This document shows positions 1 to 8,375 of a stretch of 64,000 nucleotides of DNA, one piece after another. The translations under genes were made by a program, and so were the position numbers. The stretch comes from Psychrobacter sp. BI730 (GTDB lineage Bacteria > Pseudomonadota > Gammaproteobacteria > Pseudomonadales > Moraxellaceae). The stretch is taken from NCBI RefSeq assembly GCF_013414195.1, contig NZ_JAATTV010000001.1, forward strand, positions 230,452 to 294,451, read 5' to 3'. Each line of letters begins with the position of its first letter. The first letter of the stretch is position 1. Below the pieces are notes generated by a model. It was not told where the DNA came from and made no database searches. It worked only from the letters and a program-made list of their open reading frames with translations.

Positions 1-712
1 GCAGCTGAGCGCGAATGAGCGGATCAAGTGCAGAGAATGCTTCATCCATTAGTAAAATTGGATTGTTCGTTGCTAAAGCACGAGCCAGACCAACGCGCTG
101 CTGCATACCACCTGAGAGCTCATCAGGGTAACTGTTTTCCAGATTTGATAGCCCTACTTCATTCAGCCAATGTCGAGCCGTTTCATGTCGCTCGCTTACG
201 CTCATTTTTCGAACACGCAGACCATAAGCAACATTTTGTATGACCGTCATATGCGGCACTAAGCCGAAATGCTGAAAAACCATACTGACTGTCTGCTGAC
301 GATAATGCTGCAACTCTTTATCGTTGAGCGCTAAAATATTAATAGCCGCAGCAGAGCTTTCTTCTACTACCGTACTCATATTATCTATCACTGATTGCCT
401 ATCAGCTGTTGTATGAGTTGTATGATCTCTATTCAAAGCAGTATCTACCCATATCTCGCCACTGGTTGGATCGATCAAACGGTTAATATGGCGTATCAGC
501 GTTGACTTGCCCGATCCTGATAGACCCATGATGCAATGCAACTCGCCTGCCTTGATATCTAGATTGATATCATAAAGACCAACTGAATAGCCCGTTTGCT
601 CTTTTACTTTGATGCTATCCATACCCTCAGCCAGCAATGCCAATGCAGACTGTGCTTGCGTACTACTGGCATTATAAATCTTACTGATATTTTTCAATTG
701 GATATGATTCAT
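1..712 (-). CDS. Glycine betaine/choline-type ABC transporter ATP-binding subunit (partial)
   Basis: This is the ATPase of an osmoprotectant (ProV/OpuAA-type) importer. It hydrolyses ATP on the cytoplasmic face to drive uptake through the permease encoded just upstream. The sequence shows a Walker A motif GLSGSGKST near residue 65, a Q-loop region MVFQHFGLVPH, the ABC signature LSGGMQQRVGLARAL and Walker B NPILLMDEAFSALDP. The phrase FSALDPLIR is typical of the ProV/OpuAA subgroup. The reading frame begins at an ATG at 710-712 and runs off the left edge of the window, so the C-terminus, where CBS domains would lie in ProV, is not seen. It starts 85 bases after the binding-protein/permease gene on the same strand, so the two probably form one operon. 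The substrate is inferred from the partner. Confidence 0.9.
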   Translation of the reverse strand, partial: MNHIQLKNISKIYNASSTQAQSALALLAEGMDSIKVKEQTGYSVGLYDINLDIKAGELHCIMGLSGSGKSTLIRHINRLIDPTSGEIWVDTALNRDHTTHTTADRQSVIDNMSTVVEESSAAAINILALNDKELQHYRQQTVSMVFQHFGLVPHMTVIQNVAYGLRVRKMSVSERHETARHWLNEVGLSNLENSYPDELSGGMQQRVGLARALATNNPILLMDEAFSALDPLIRAQL

Positions 713-797
713 CGGTGCTCTCACTATTCACGTGGTTTTTATCATTAGGGCTTCGGTCAATTACCATGGATTCAGTCGTATGCCACTAGACAACTTT

Positions 798-2726
798 CTA
801 TCCAATCGGACGTCTGCCTGCTTCGATGGTTTTTTGACGGGTACGCTTACCTTGACCAAATGCTTGCGTAATACGGTCAATGATAATAGCAACGATAACG
901 ATGGCCGTACCTGCTTGTAGGCCCTGACCGATATTGAGCGTTTGGATAGACTGCAATACATCTTCACCAAGCCCCGGAGCACCAATCATTGAAGCCAATA
1001 CCACCATGGCAAGTGACATCATCACAGCCTGATTGATACCTGCCATAATACTGGGCAATGCTTGTGGCAATTTAATCCAGAGAAGTAGCTGTAAATGCGT
1101 ACTACCAAAAGAGCGCCCTGCCTCGACCATTTCATGATTGACTTGTGTAATCCCTAACGTCGTCAGACGAATCAAGGGCGGCAGTGCATAAATCACAGTC
1201 GCAAATAACGCAGGCACTTTACCAATACCAAACAACATCAGCACTGGTATGAGATATACAAAACTCGGCATGGTCTGCATGATATCTAGCACTGGCGTCA
1301 CTATCTTGCGTAGCAGTTTGCTACCTGACATAGCGATACCAATAGGAATACCAATTACCACCGTGACCAGTACCGATACGATAAGCAGTGCTAAAGTATC
1401 GATCAGTGCGCCCCATAATCCAAAAGCGCCAATCAAAAACAACCCTGCACCACATGCCAGCGCGAACCAAATCTTGCGAACACCAAACCACCCAAGCACA
1501 GTTACAAATGCAATAATCAGCCAAGGCGGGATAACCGTTAATAATCGCTCAATAGGTAGTAGCAGATAAGTAAGCGCCATCGTGCTAATAGTACGGAATA
1601 CATCGCCATAGTTTTGGACGACGTTTGCTAAAGCATTATTAAGTGGGGTCTCAAGCGACCATGAAGGAAAGCTTGATGCGAGCGCTGACGCATTGATACT
1701 AGATGCAGTTGCTTCTGTAGAGATAGCACCCGTTGAGCTAAGGCCTAACTTGGTAGCGAGATTGGTAGCAGCCTCATCGGATAACCATGCTTGCCAAACC
1801 TCTGGGTTGTCACGCAAAAACACCATGGCCTGCTCATCGCCAGTGCGTTTACTTTCGCTCATCTCCAAGATAGCACCGTTTAGCTCATCAGAGGTAAATT
1901 GCACCTTTTCAAAGACATTCGCTAGTTCAGGATTAGATTCGATAAATGGGGTAGAAACGGCAATACCTAACGGCGATACTGGGAATCCTGACACGCAATC
2001 CATCTTACCATCAGCGAGCAGCAGATTTTGCCAACAAGCATCCTCATAAGCTGGGAACTCTAATGGCGCAAGGTCATATTTTGCCATTAGCCCAGTGGGT
2101 TGCCAGTAGTAAAACAACAGTGGCTTATGCTGTTCAAAAGCGGAGGCAATTTCGGCATCGAGAGCAGCACCCGTACCAGGGTGTGCGTTGTTAAAGAGAT
2201 TGTCTAGGCCGGTGGTTTTTAACAAACGTGTGTTAAAAATCTCACACGTCCAACCAGAGGGACAGTTCATAAAGCGAGATTTACTAGGGTCTTCAGGGTC
2301 TTTAAATAGCTCAGTATATTTAGGCAAATCTTGATAGCTGCGAAGTCCTGGATTCTCTTCCAAGACGTATCGCGGGACATACCAGCCTTGAGTTGCACCA
2401 CCTTTTAGCGTATCACCGATGATGGCCACTTTATTTTGCTCAATGGCTTTTTCCATGATTGGCGAGCGACCAACCCACTGCTCCCCGATGACCTGAATGT
2501 CATTCTGTGATAGCGCCGTATCAAGTGCAGGCCCTGCTCCTGGTACTTCTTCTACTGTACAACCGTATCCATCTTCTACGATATGTCTCAGTACGCCGGA
2601 GGTGAACTGCCCACTCTCCCAGGTCAGTGCCCCAAATTTAATAGGCGAGTTGCAGGCTGCAGACGCCGATACAGGCAATAGTATCGCGCTCATCCACAGT
2701 AAGCTTAATGCAATCCATTGGCGCAT
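798..2726 (-). CDS. Fused osmoprotectant-binding protein and ABC permease
   Basis: The 642-residue product joins two functions of a betaine/choline importer. Residues 1-24 form a signal peptide (MRQWIALSLL to ASA). Residues of roughly 25-330 resemble an OpuAC/ProX-type binding domain, with aromatic motifs such as GEQWVGRSP and FYYWQPTGL that could form a cation-pi cage. The remainder is a ProW-like permease with several hydrophobic segments, including the stretch GIPIGIAMSG and an EAA-like loop around EAGRSFGST. The frame is open from 2765, but the ATG at 2724-2726 follows AGGAAAG and begins the signal peptide, so I use it. The partner ATPase gene follows. Fusion of binding protein and permease is known in the OpuA family, but there the binding domain is often C-terminal; here it is N-terminal. 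Betaine versus choline cannot be settled from the sequence. Confidence 0.88.
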   Translation of the reverse strand: MRQWIALSLLWMSAILLPVSASAACNSPIKFGALTWESGQFTSGVLRHIVEDGYGCTVEEVPGAGPALDTALSQNDIQVIGEQWVGRSPIMEKAIEQNKVAIIGDTLKGGATQGWYVPRYVLEENPGLRSYQDLPKYTELFKDPEDPSKSRFMNCPSGWTCEIFNTRLLKTTGLDNLFNNAHPGTGAALDAEIASAFEQHKPLLFYYWQPTGLMAKYDLAPLEFPAYEDACWQNLLLADGKMDCVSGFPVSPLGIAVSTPFIESNPELANVFEKVQFTSDELNGAILEMSESKRTGDEQAMVFLRDNPEVWQAWLSDEAATNLATKLGLSSTGAISTEATASSINASALASSFPSWSLETPLNNALANVVQNYGDVFRTISTMALTYLLLPIERLLTVIPPWLIIAFVTVLGWFGVRKIWFALACGAGLFLIGAFGLWGALIDTLALLIVSVLVTVVIGIPIGIAMSGSKLLRKIVTPVLDIMQTMPSFVYLIPVLMLFGIGKVPALFATVIYALPPLIRLTTLGITQVNHEMVEAGRSFGSTHLQLLLWIKLPQALPSIMAGINQAVMMSLAMVVLASMIGAPGLGEDVLQSIQTLNIGQGLQAGTAIVIVAIIIDRITQAFGQGKRTRQKTIEAGRRPIG

Positions 2727-2775
2727 ACTCTTTCCTATTATTATGTTGTATCGGCATGAAATCACTATTAAAACA

Positions 2776-2859
2776 ATAGAACTAAAAAACAGCTGAAAGG
2801 TCTATATCAAGTTTACCATAGAACTAAAAAACAGCTGAAAGGTCTATATCAAGTTTACC
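2776..2859. repeat. Tandem 42-bp duplication
   Basis: Two perfect head-to-tail copies of a 42-bp unit occupy 2776-2817 and 2818-2859, immediately upstream of the osmoprotectant transporter. Each copy includes AACAGCTGAAAGG. No third copy is visible. Confidence 0.97.
2782..2852 (-). promoter_or_regulatory. Duplicated candidate promoter of the osmoprotectant transporter
   Basis: Read on the minus strand, each 42-bp copy contains TTGATA (2810-2805 and 2852-2847), 17 bases, then TTTTAG (2787-2782 and 2829-2824). The -35 matches the sigma-70 consensus at five of six bases, but the -10 is poor. Position (about 55 and 100 bases before the ATG) fits a promoter. That both copies are active is inference. 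Confidence 0.4.
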
Positions 2860-3054
2860 AATGCTGGCTCTAGACCATTCAGCTACTATCTACTGTTGTT
2901 TAGACTTACTACAAAGTGTAGCGATTTATAGAAGTGATGACAAACGCTTATTTGTCGATTAACGCATTAGATAAATTTACGATAATTTTGATAAAGCTCT
3001 TATGAAAAGTCGCTCTTAATTTTAGAAATCTATATTTGTAAATTGGTATTTTAG

Positions 3055-3089
3055 ATAAAAAAATAGCACCTATCTGGATAGGTGCTATT
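3055..3089 (-). terminator. Intrinsic terminator after the aldehyde dehydrogenase
   Basis: A perfect 12-bp stem pairs 3062-3073 with 3078-3089 around a CTGG loop. On the minus strand it is followed by a run of T residues. It lies about 130 bases past the aldehyde dehydrogenase stop. Confidence 0.85.
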
Positions 3090-3160
3090 GGTTATGATAT
3101 CGACTAAAAAAGGTCACTATTAATTTCTATAGCTACTATAAAACGTCTAATTCAAGAATT

Positions 3161-3235
3161 GTTACTTTAAAGGCAATTATTTTAAGAGCGGTCATATTAA
3201 AAGTGGTTATCTTAAAGACGGTTATTTCAAAAACA
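3161..3235. repeat. Five degenerate 15-bp repeats overlapping a gene end
   Basis: Five 15-bp units (3161-3175, 3176-3190, 3191-3205, 3206-3220, 3221-3235) share a core like GTTATnTTAAAgnc. The last unit includes the final codons and stop of the aldehyde dehydrogenase. Read in that gene's frame, every unit supplies a stop codon (TAA, TAA, TGA, TAA, TAA). A sixth weaker unit may lie at 3146-3160. Confidence 0.75.
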
Positions 3236-4706
3236 GCGCCATCGCCTTTTTAAACAGTCCACCATAAGGCGGCAATAATAAATTCAGACCATTGAGCTTG
3301 GTTTGTACAAAAATTGGCTTCATATGGCTGAGGCGTTCAAAGCCAGCCTTACCGTGGTACGCGCCAGTACCAGAGTCACCCACGCCACCAAACGGCAAGT
3401 CATGCTGGGCAACATGTATCAAAACTTCGTTGATACATAAGCCACCCGAGACCGTATTATTACGCACGTTTTCGATACTGCTGTAGTTGTCACTAAACAC
3501 ATATAGCGCCAATGGGCGTGGGCGTGAGTTCACAAAGTAAATGGCGTCATCAAGCGTCTCGTAATGCATCAGCGGCAATATCGGGGCAAAAATCTCGTTT
3601 TGCATAAGGTCACTATCAGGCGCAGGCTCGCTGACGATGACTGGCGGCATCAGACGGGTTTCTATATTGGGTTCGGCGCCAGTTAACGCATGTACCTCGC
3701 CACCTGTTAGCGCATCTAGATAGCCATTTACCCGTTTGAACTGCTCACCATTAATAATGCGAGAATAGTCTGGGTTTTCTTCGATATCAGGATAATGCTT
3801 GGTCATCCACTCTTTTGCGAGTTGGATAAACTGGTCATGGTACTGACGTTGAATCAAGACATAATCTGGCGCAATACACGTCTGTCCAGCATTTAGTGTC
3901 TTACCCATCATCACTCGATTGACGACAGACTCTAGATTGGCATCATCTAGTACGATCACTGGTGATTTACCACCAAGCTCAAGCGTCACTGGCGTTAGAT
4001 TTGGCGCAGCAGCAGCCATGACCTTTTTGCCCACCGCAGTCGATCCAGTATATAGTAGGTGATCAAATGGTAGCTCACTAAAGGCGGCAGCAATCTCAAC
4101 CTCACCGAGCACCACACAGATCATATCTGGCGAAAAATAACGAGCAATGGCGTCAGCAAACGTCTGAGCAAATTGCGGCGCAGCTTCACTCATCTTGACC
4201 ATAATGCGGTTACCTGCGGTGATTGCATCAATCATCGGGCCAATTGCTAAAAATAACGGATAATTCCAAGGCACCATGATACCGACCACACCCAATGGCT
4301 GAGGCTGGATTTCATTATGGGCTGGCATATATAGCGCTGAAATAGGCGCACGATGTGCTTTCATCCATTTTTTGCCGTGTTTTTTGGCGTGGCTAATACC
4401 GGTAAAGCTAGGAAATAACTCAGCAAACTGCGTCTCTGACTGGCTACGATAGCCAAAATCTGCACTAATCGCCTTTGCAAAACTCTCTTGGTTGTCGCTA
4501 AGCATCACTTCTAGATTATCTAGCTGCGTCGTACGAGTGCCCCAATCGTTGATTGGCTGGGTGCGGCTTAACATTTGCAAGCGTGAAAATTGCGCTTTCA
4601 TCTCATCGATAGTCGTCGCCGTACTTAGGGCTTCAGGCACACGCTGCAGCGCAAAACCTGTCTCGGTCACTGCCTGCTCATGGGCGCTTTGGTTGCTATC
4701 TGTCAT
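3222..4706 (-). CDS. Aldehyde dehydrogenase (ALDH3/coniferyl aldehyde dehydrogenase-like)
   Basis: This 494-residue NAD(P)+-dependent enzyme oxidises aldehydes to acids. Visible family features are the active-site glutamate in VTLELGGKSPVIV, the catalytic cysteine in NAGQTCIAPDYVLI, the Rossmann-type glycine stretch YTGSTAVGKKVM, and the C-terminal NEVLIHVAQHDLPFGGVGDSG typical of the ALDH3 branch. The frame resembles coniferyl aldehyde dehydrogenases (CalB) in length and in its hydrophobic tail LNLLLPPYGG. The ATG at 4704-4706 is preceded by AAGGAAG. It stands alone between its own terminator and the divergent lipB. The physiological substrate is unknown; a broad fatty or aromatic aldehyde role is an inference. 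Its 3' end lies in a 15-bp repeat array. Confidence 0.9.
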   Translation of the reverse strand: MTDSNQSAHEQAVTETGFALQRVPEALSTATTIDEMKAQFSRLQMLSRTQPINDWGTRTTQLDNLEVMLSDNQESFAKAISADFGYRSQSETQFAELFPSFTGISHAKKHGKKWMKAHRAPISALYMPAHNEIQPQPLGVVGIMVPWNYPLFLAIGPMIDAITAGNRIMVKMSEAAPQFAQTFADAIARYFSPDMICVVLGEVEIAAAFSELPFDHLLYTGSTAVGKKVMAAAAPNLTPVTLELGGKSPVIVLDDANLESVVNRVMMGKTLNAGQTCIAPDYVLIQRQYHDQFIQLAKEWMTKHYPDIEENPDYSRIINGEQFKRVNGYLDALTGGEVHALTGAEPNIETRLMPPVIVSEPAPDSDLMQNEIFAPILPLMHYETLDDAIYFVNSRPRPLALYVFSDNYSSIENVRNNTVSGGLCINEVLIHVAQHDLPFGGVGDSGTGAYHGKAGFERLSHMKPIFVQTKLNGLNLLLPPYGGLFKKAMALFLK

Positions 4707-5112
4707 TTGTCTTCCTTGTCATAATCATAGTAATAGTCATAAGGTTTGTAGTCACTACATTATATTGGGTTAGAGGCTCTATCTTTCTAGTCAGGTGCAC
4801 TCTTTGATAACCTACTCTGACTATAAATTTCATCAGATTCCATTCATCACACTTTAATGTAGCGCATCGACTGAGCAATGAACAGCACCTTTGGTTGACT
4901 ACTGCGTCTGTACTAGCAGCACTTTTATAAGCGACTTGCCACTGTTCTATACCTATTATTTCGTCATCAATTACTAGCTGTTTTCTATTAGCATTTACGC
5001 CATTTACAGACATTGCGCCAGTATATATCTTTGGGCGATAGTCGCCAAAACTGCTACACTACCGATGAGCATTATTTATTTTAAACTTGATAATAATAAG
5101 ACAGATACTCTC
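4707..5112. other. Intergenic region between aldehyde dehydrogenase and lipB
   Basis: This gap separates divergent genes and should hold both promoters. An open frame on the minus strand here (4696-5013) has no ribosome-binding site and no recognisable domain. I see no clear operator or RNA gene. Confidence 0.5.
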
Positions 5113-5952
5113 ATGCAAAATGACACACAACCCCTTAATGACACGCTTGTCAGCAAATCTCTCTCAGCCGCCGATTATGTCCCTACTCTCGATGCGATGC
5201 TGGCACGCACCCTCGAACGTATCGATCTAAAAAAACAACAAGGGCTGCGTACGCCTGATGAATTGTGGATTGTCGATCATAACGACGTCTACACGCTGGG
5301 ACAGGCAGGCAAAGAAGAGCATATATTACAGCGTACTGACACGCCTATCATCAAGACCGATCGCGGTGGTCAGGTGACATGGCACGGTCATGGGCAGCTG
5401 GTTATCTATTGGTTGTTTGACTTAGACAGTCTCAAATGGAGTGTACGCAATCTCGTCTCCCATGCTGAGCAAGCGATAGAAGACGTCATCAATGACTGTT
5501 TGCGTAGCTCACCATCTAATAGTGATAATATCAGTGCTCATGCACGCCGCGATGCCCCAGGTGTCTACTTATATGCAGATACTGCTGCAACAGATGACCG
5601 CACCTCTACAGATGACAACTCTCTTGATAATAAGATTATGCTTGGCAAAATGGCCTCGCTAGGCTTTAAGATTAAGCATGGCTTTAGCTACCATGGCATT
5701 GCGATTAATCTAAACTGTGACCTGTCTTCATTTAATGCCATCAATCCTTGTGGCTATGCCGGCATGCAGATGTTGCGATTGTCTGACTTTGTAGCCATGC
5801 AGACAGATTCAGAGCAAACAGAGCCAGAGGCGCAGACCGAGCAGCAAATGAGCGATTCATTCAGCTATGAGACAGTCACTCAAAAACTTATTGATAACAT
5901 CGCCAAGCGTCATGCTGGTCTGATTGAGTTACGAGCTATCGCACCTAAGTAA
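5113..5952 (+). CDS. lipB: Octanoyl-[ACP]:protein N-octanoyltransferase
   Basis: LipB transfers octanoate from acyl carrier protein to the lipoyl domains of 2-oxoacid dehydrogenases and GcvH, the first step of lipoate synthesis. The product shows the family motif DRGGQVTWHGHGQLVIY, the substrate-pocket lysine in LGKMASLGFKIKHG, and the catalytic cysteine in NPCGYAGMQM. At 279 residues from the second ATG it is longer than the E. coli protein (about 213). The excess lies in an acidic, threonine-rich insert between GVYLYAD and NKIMLGK and in a C-terminal extension. The frame also has an ATG at 5065, but alignment with the known N-terminus favours 5113; neither start has a good Shine-Dalgarno. 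The aceF product further along the window is an expected substrate. lipA is not adjacent. Confidence 0.93.
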   Translation: MQNDTQPLNDTLVSKSLSAADYVPTLDAMLARTLERIDLKKQQGLRTPDELWIVDHNDVYTLGQAGKEEHILQRTDTPIIKTDRGGQVTWHGHGQLVIYWLFDLDSLKWSVRNLVSHAEQAIEDVINDCLRSSPSNSDNISAHARRDAPGVYLYADTAATDDRTSTDDNSLDNKIMLGKMASLGFKIKHGFSYHGIAINLNCDLSSFNAINPCGYAGMQMLRLSDFVAMQTDSEQTEPEAQTEQQMSDSFSYETVTQKLIDNIAKRHAGLIELRAIAPK

Positions 5953-6039
5953 GTTCTGAGCTTATTTTTGCATAATCTTTTTTTGCATAATATCTTGCAC
6001 GCTTAGACTTAAATATTAAGAGAAAATTCAGTACAAACT

Positions 6040-6048
6040 TGCTATAAT
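6040..6048 (+). promoter_or_regulatory. Extended -10 promoter for ppa
   Basis: TGCTATAAT at 6040-6048 is a consensus extended -10 element about 100 bases before ppa. No good -35 is visible, which is usual for extended -10 promoters. Confidence 0.55.
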
Positions 6049-6146
6049 CGCATGCAGTACAAATTGGACGCAGCAACTATCCTTGCTGTCTCCCTAGCTC
6101 AACCCCTTATTCAAACATTTAAAACAAAAGCAAATTGGAGCATTTT

Positions 6147-6677
6147 ATGGCAGATTTTAACAAAATTTTGGACGCAGGCGACGTAGACGGCGGCATCATC
6201 AACGTAGTAGTAGAGATCCCAGCTGGTAGCAGCCATAAAATTGAGTGGAATCGCGAATTAGCAGTATTTGAGCTTGACCGTATTGATCCACAGATTTTTG
6301 CCAAACCTTGTAACTATGGTTTCATCCCACAAACACTTGACGAAGACGGCGATGAGCTTGACGTATTGCTATTGACTGAGCAGCCACTACCGACTGGTAT
6401 TTTCTTAAAAGCCAAAGTTATCGGTGTGATGAAGTTTGTCGATGATGGCGAAGTAGATGACAAAATCGTTGTCGTACCTGCTGATGACCGTGACACAGGC
6501 AATGCTTACAACAGCTTAGAAGACCTACCAAAGCAGTTGATCAACCAGTTAGAGTTCCATTTCAGTCATTATAAAGACTTGAAAAAAGCTGGTACGACGG
6601 TTGTTGAATCTTGGGGCGATGTCGCAGAAGCGAAAGAAGTCATCAAAGAGTCTATCCAACGCTGGAAAGATCTATAA
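6147..6677 (+). CDS. ppa: Inorganic pyrophosphatase, family I
   Basis: This soluble, Mg2+-dependent enzyme hydrolyses pyrophosphate to phosphate and pulls biosynthetic reactions forward. The 176-residue length equals that of the E. coli enzyme. The family signature D67-G-D-E-L-D72 is intact, as are the substrate-contact segments SSHKIEWNRE and KPCNYGFIPQT. The frame is open from a TTG at 6135, but the ATG at 6147 follows GGAG with six bases spacing and gives the usual N-terminus MADFNKI. It has its own extended -10 promoter and terminator, so it is probably monocistronic. Confidence 0.97.
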   Translation: MADFNKILDAGDVDGGIINVVVEIPAGSSHKIEWNRELAVFELDRIDPQIFAKPCNYGFIPQTLDEDGDELDVLLLTEQPLPTGIFLKAKVIGVMKFVDDGEVDDKIVVVPADDRDTGNAYNSLEDLPKQLINQLEFHFSHYKDLKKAGTTVVESWGDVAEAKEVIKESIQRWKDL

Positions 6678-6717
6678 TTATCAAATATTGGCAAAAATGC
6701 CAGTAACGATAAATAAT

Positions 6718-6756
6718 AAAATACCGCAGTCACCATAGTGGCCGCGGTATTTTTTT
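6718..6756 (+). terminator. Intrinsic terminator of ppa
   Basis: An AAATACCGC arm at about 6718-6727 pairs with GCGGTATTT at about 6744-6752, with a smaller inner hairpin, and runs into seven T residues. Confidence 0.85.
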
Positions 6757-6834
6757 GCTTGAACATTGCTTATCTAACATGGTTATAATGAGCATATCAC
6801 TCATTCACACTTATACGCCGTAATAAGGACAGTC

Positions 6835-7299
6835 ATGTTTAACCCCGACCCTAGCGCAAAAACGGTCAATACCAAGTTGCCAAGAGACGTCATTATGATG
6901 GTCGAAAAAAACAACCTAGTAATGGCCATCAAAACTTTGGCGGCAGACGAAAACATCAGTATGGATGAAGCCAAAAGTAGAATTGATGCTTATGAGACCC
7001 AGCTGAAAGTAAAGCAACAACAGAAGCTCAATACTATCGCTAGTAAACAAGGCATTCCAAATCAAGCCGTCAGCTTTGATAGAGAGCAAGAAGAAGACGA
7101 GCCTGGGCCATTGGTAAAAAATCGTGTCAAAACCACCAAACAGAGTCAAGGGTTTAAGGGGCTGCAAGACGGTGTCGATAGTCAGCTAAATGACTTAGGC
7201 TATAAGAAACCTCTATTGCCTTATTGGCTAAAACGATTGCTCGTGATCGCTGTCTTAATGATAGGAATGTTTTGGATATTATGGCGAGTATTTGGTTAA
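6835..7299 (+). CDS. Hypothetical single-pass membrane protein with L7/L12 C-terminal-like motif
   Basis: This 154-residue protein is not a characterised family that I recognise. Residues 15-52 (LPRDVIMMVEKNNLVMAIKT to DEAKSRID) follow the pattern of the ribosomal L7/L12 C-terminal domain, in which a short helix, an AIK helix and an EAK helix are typical. The middle (residues 55-120) is charged and probably flexible, and residues about 130-153 form one hydrophobic helix, so the protein is likely tail-anchored with its bulk in the cytoplasm. AAGGAC precedes the ATG. It follows the ppa terminator and faces a convergent exporter gene. The L7/L12 resemblance is a visual inference and does not give a function. 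Confidence 0.7.
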   Translation: MFNPDPSAKTVNTKLPRDVIMMVEKNNLVMAIKTLAADENISMDEAKSRIDAYETQLKVKQQQKLNTIASKQGIPNQAVSFDREQEEDEPGPLVKNRVKTTKQSQGFKGLQDGVDSQLNDLGYKKPLLPYWLKRLLVIAVLMIGMFWILWRVFG

Positions 7300-7353
7300 G
7301 TAATTTAGCTAAATAAGAAACTGGTTCGACATATTCCCTATAAAACTACATAC

Positions 7354-7386
7354 CGACTAGCTACAATTTAAGAATGTAGCTAGTCG
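7354..7386. other. Perfect 12-bp hairpin between convergent genes
   Basis: CGACTAGCTACA (7354-7365) pairs with TGTAGCTAGTCG (7375-7386) around a 9-base loop. No T-run follows on either strand, so it may be a weak bidirectional terminator or an mRNA 3' end stabiliser. Confidence 0.6.
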
Positions 7387-7446
7387 AATAGTTCATTGAA
7401 AACCTGCCCTTGAATCCTTTCACAGCGTCCACTAATCTAAAACTAC

Positions 7447-8262
7447 TTATAGCAACCCTTTATATAAAAAGTAACAGCCTACGACGGTCAATAGTACCGC
7501 AAAGCATTTTTTCAGCAACTGTGGCGATAATGCGTGAGCAACTTTTGCCCCTAGCTTGGCGGTAAAGAAGCTCATGATGCTAATGCCTAAAAAAGCATAG
7601 ATATGGACAAAGCCAATCGTATTGGGTACGTCGACTTGAGCTTGCATGCCAAAGAACATAAACCCTAGCGCACCTGCAATCGCGATAGGCAATCCACAAG
7701 CGGCTGAGGTTCCAACGGCTTTTTGCATCACTACACCGTAACGGGTGAGATAAGGTACGGTTAAGCTACCACCGCCAATGCCAAAAATAGCAGAAGCAAT
7801 ACCGATACCCGCCCCTGCTGCTAATTGCTTAGGTTTTGAAGGCAAAGCTATATGAACATTACCCGCAACACTATCTGCTTTCTTTTTACCACCCATAAAC
7901 ATTTTATAAGCGACCCAAAGCAAAAACACACCAACAATCAACTGGAGATATAAACCAGATATCTGTCCTGCGATCCCCGCCCCTAAAAAGCACCCTATCG
8001 CCAAACCTGGCGTCAGATTTTTAAAGACAGGCCACATGACTGCGCCTTTCTTATTATGTGCCATGAGCGAGCTTATGGACGTAACGATGATAGTCGCCAG
8101 TGAGGTGCCCAAAGCCAAATGCATAATAGTGTCAGGACTGTAACCCATTTGCGTAAAGACAATAAATAGCAGTGGTACGATAATAGTGCCACCGCCTACT
8201 CCGAATAGCCCTGCAGCAAATCCTGCTAGCGCCCCTATTATTAAAAAAGTTATTAATTCCAC
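7447..8262 (-). CDS. TauE/SafE (TSUP) family membrane exporter
   Basis: This 271-residue integral membrane protein belongs to the sulfite exporter TauE/SafE family, whose members move sulfite, sulfonates or related anions across the inner membrane. Two repeated halves are visible, each opening with a glycine-rich signature: GFAAGLFGVGGGTIIVPLL near residue 14 and IASAIFGIGGGSLTVPYL near residue 155. About eight hydrophobic segments are seen. The start is a GTG at 8260-8262 with a poor Shine-Dalgarno; no better upstream ATG exists. It is the last of several minus-strand genes that include the methionine synthase pair, so a link with sulfur metabolism is possible but unproven. Confidence 0.88.
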   Translation of the reverse strand: MELITFLIIGALAGFAAGLFGVGGGTIIVPLLFIVFTQMGYSPDTIMHLALGTSLATIIVTSISSLMAHNKKGAVMWPVFKNLTPGLAIGCFLGAGIAGQISGLYLQLIVGVFLLWVAYKMFMGGKKKADSVAGNVHIALPSKPKQLAAGAGIGIASAIFGIGGGSLTVPYLTRYGVVMQKAVGTSAACGLPIAIAGALGFMFFGMQAQVDVPNTIGFVHIYAFLGISIMSFFTAKLGAKVAHALSPQLLKKCFAVLLTVVGCYFLYKGLL

Positions 8263-8375
8263 AGGATAGTTACTTCTTATTTAGATTTAATGAAATGATA
8301 ATTATAGTTAAACGACTGCTCAATGTTGCACGAGCAATAATCTATAGGCTTAGGTGTTGGATAATATGTATTGGA

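Noticed and set aside
4696..5013. 105-residue minus-strand frame upstream of the aldehyde dehydrogenase
   Set aside because: It overlaps the start of the dehydrogenase in another frame, lacks a ribosome-binding site and shows no domain or membrane pattern.
5965..5991. Short direct repeat TTTTTGCATAAT after lipB
   Set aside because: Two 12-base copies in AT-rich DNA; no stem, so not a terminator, and probably chance.
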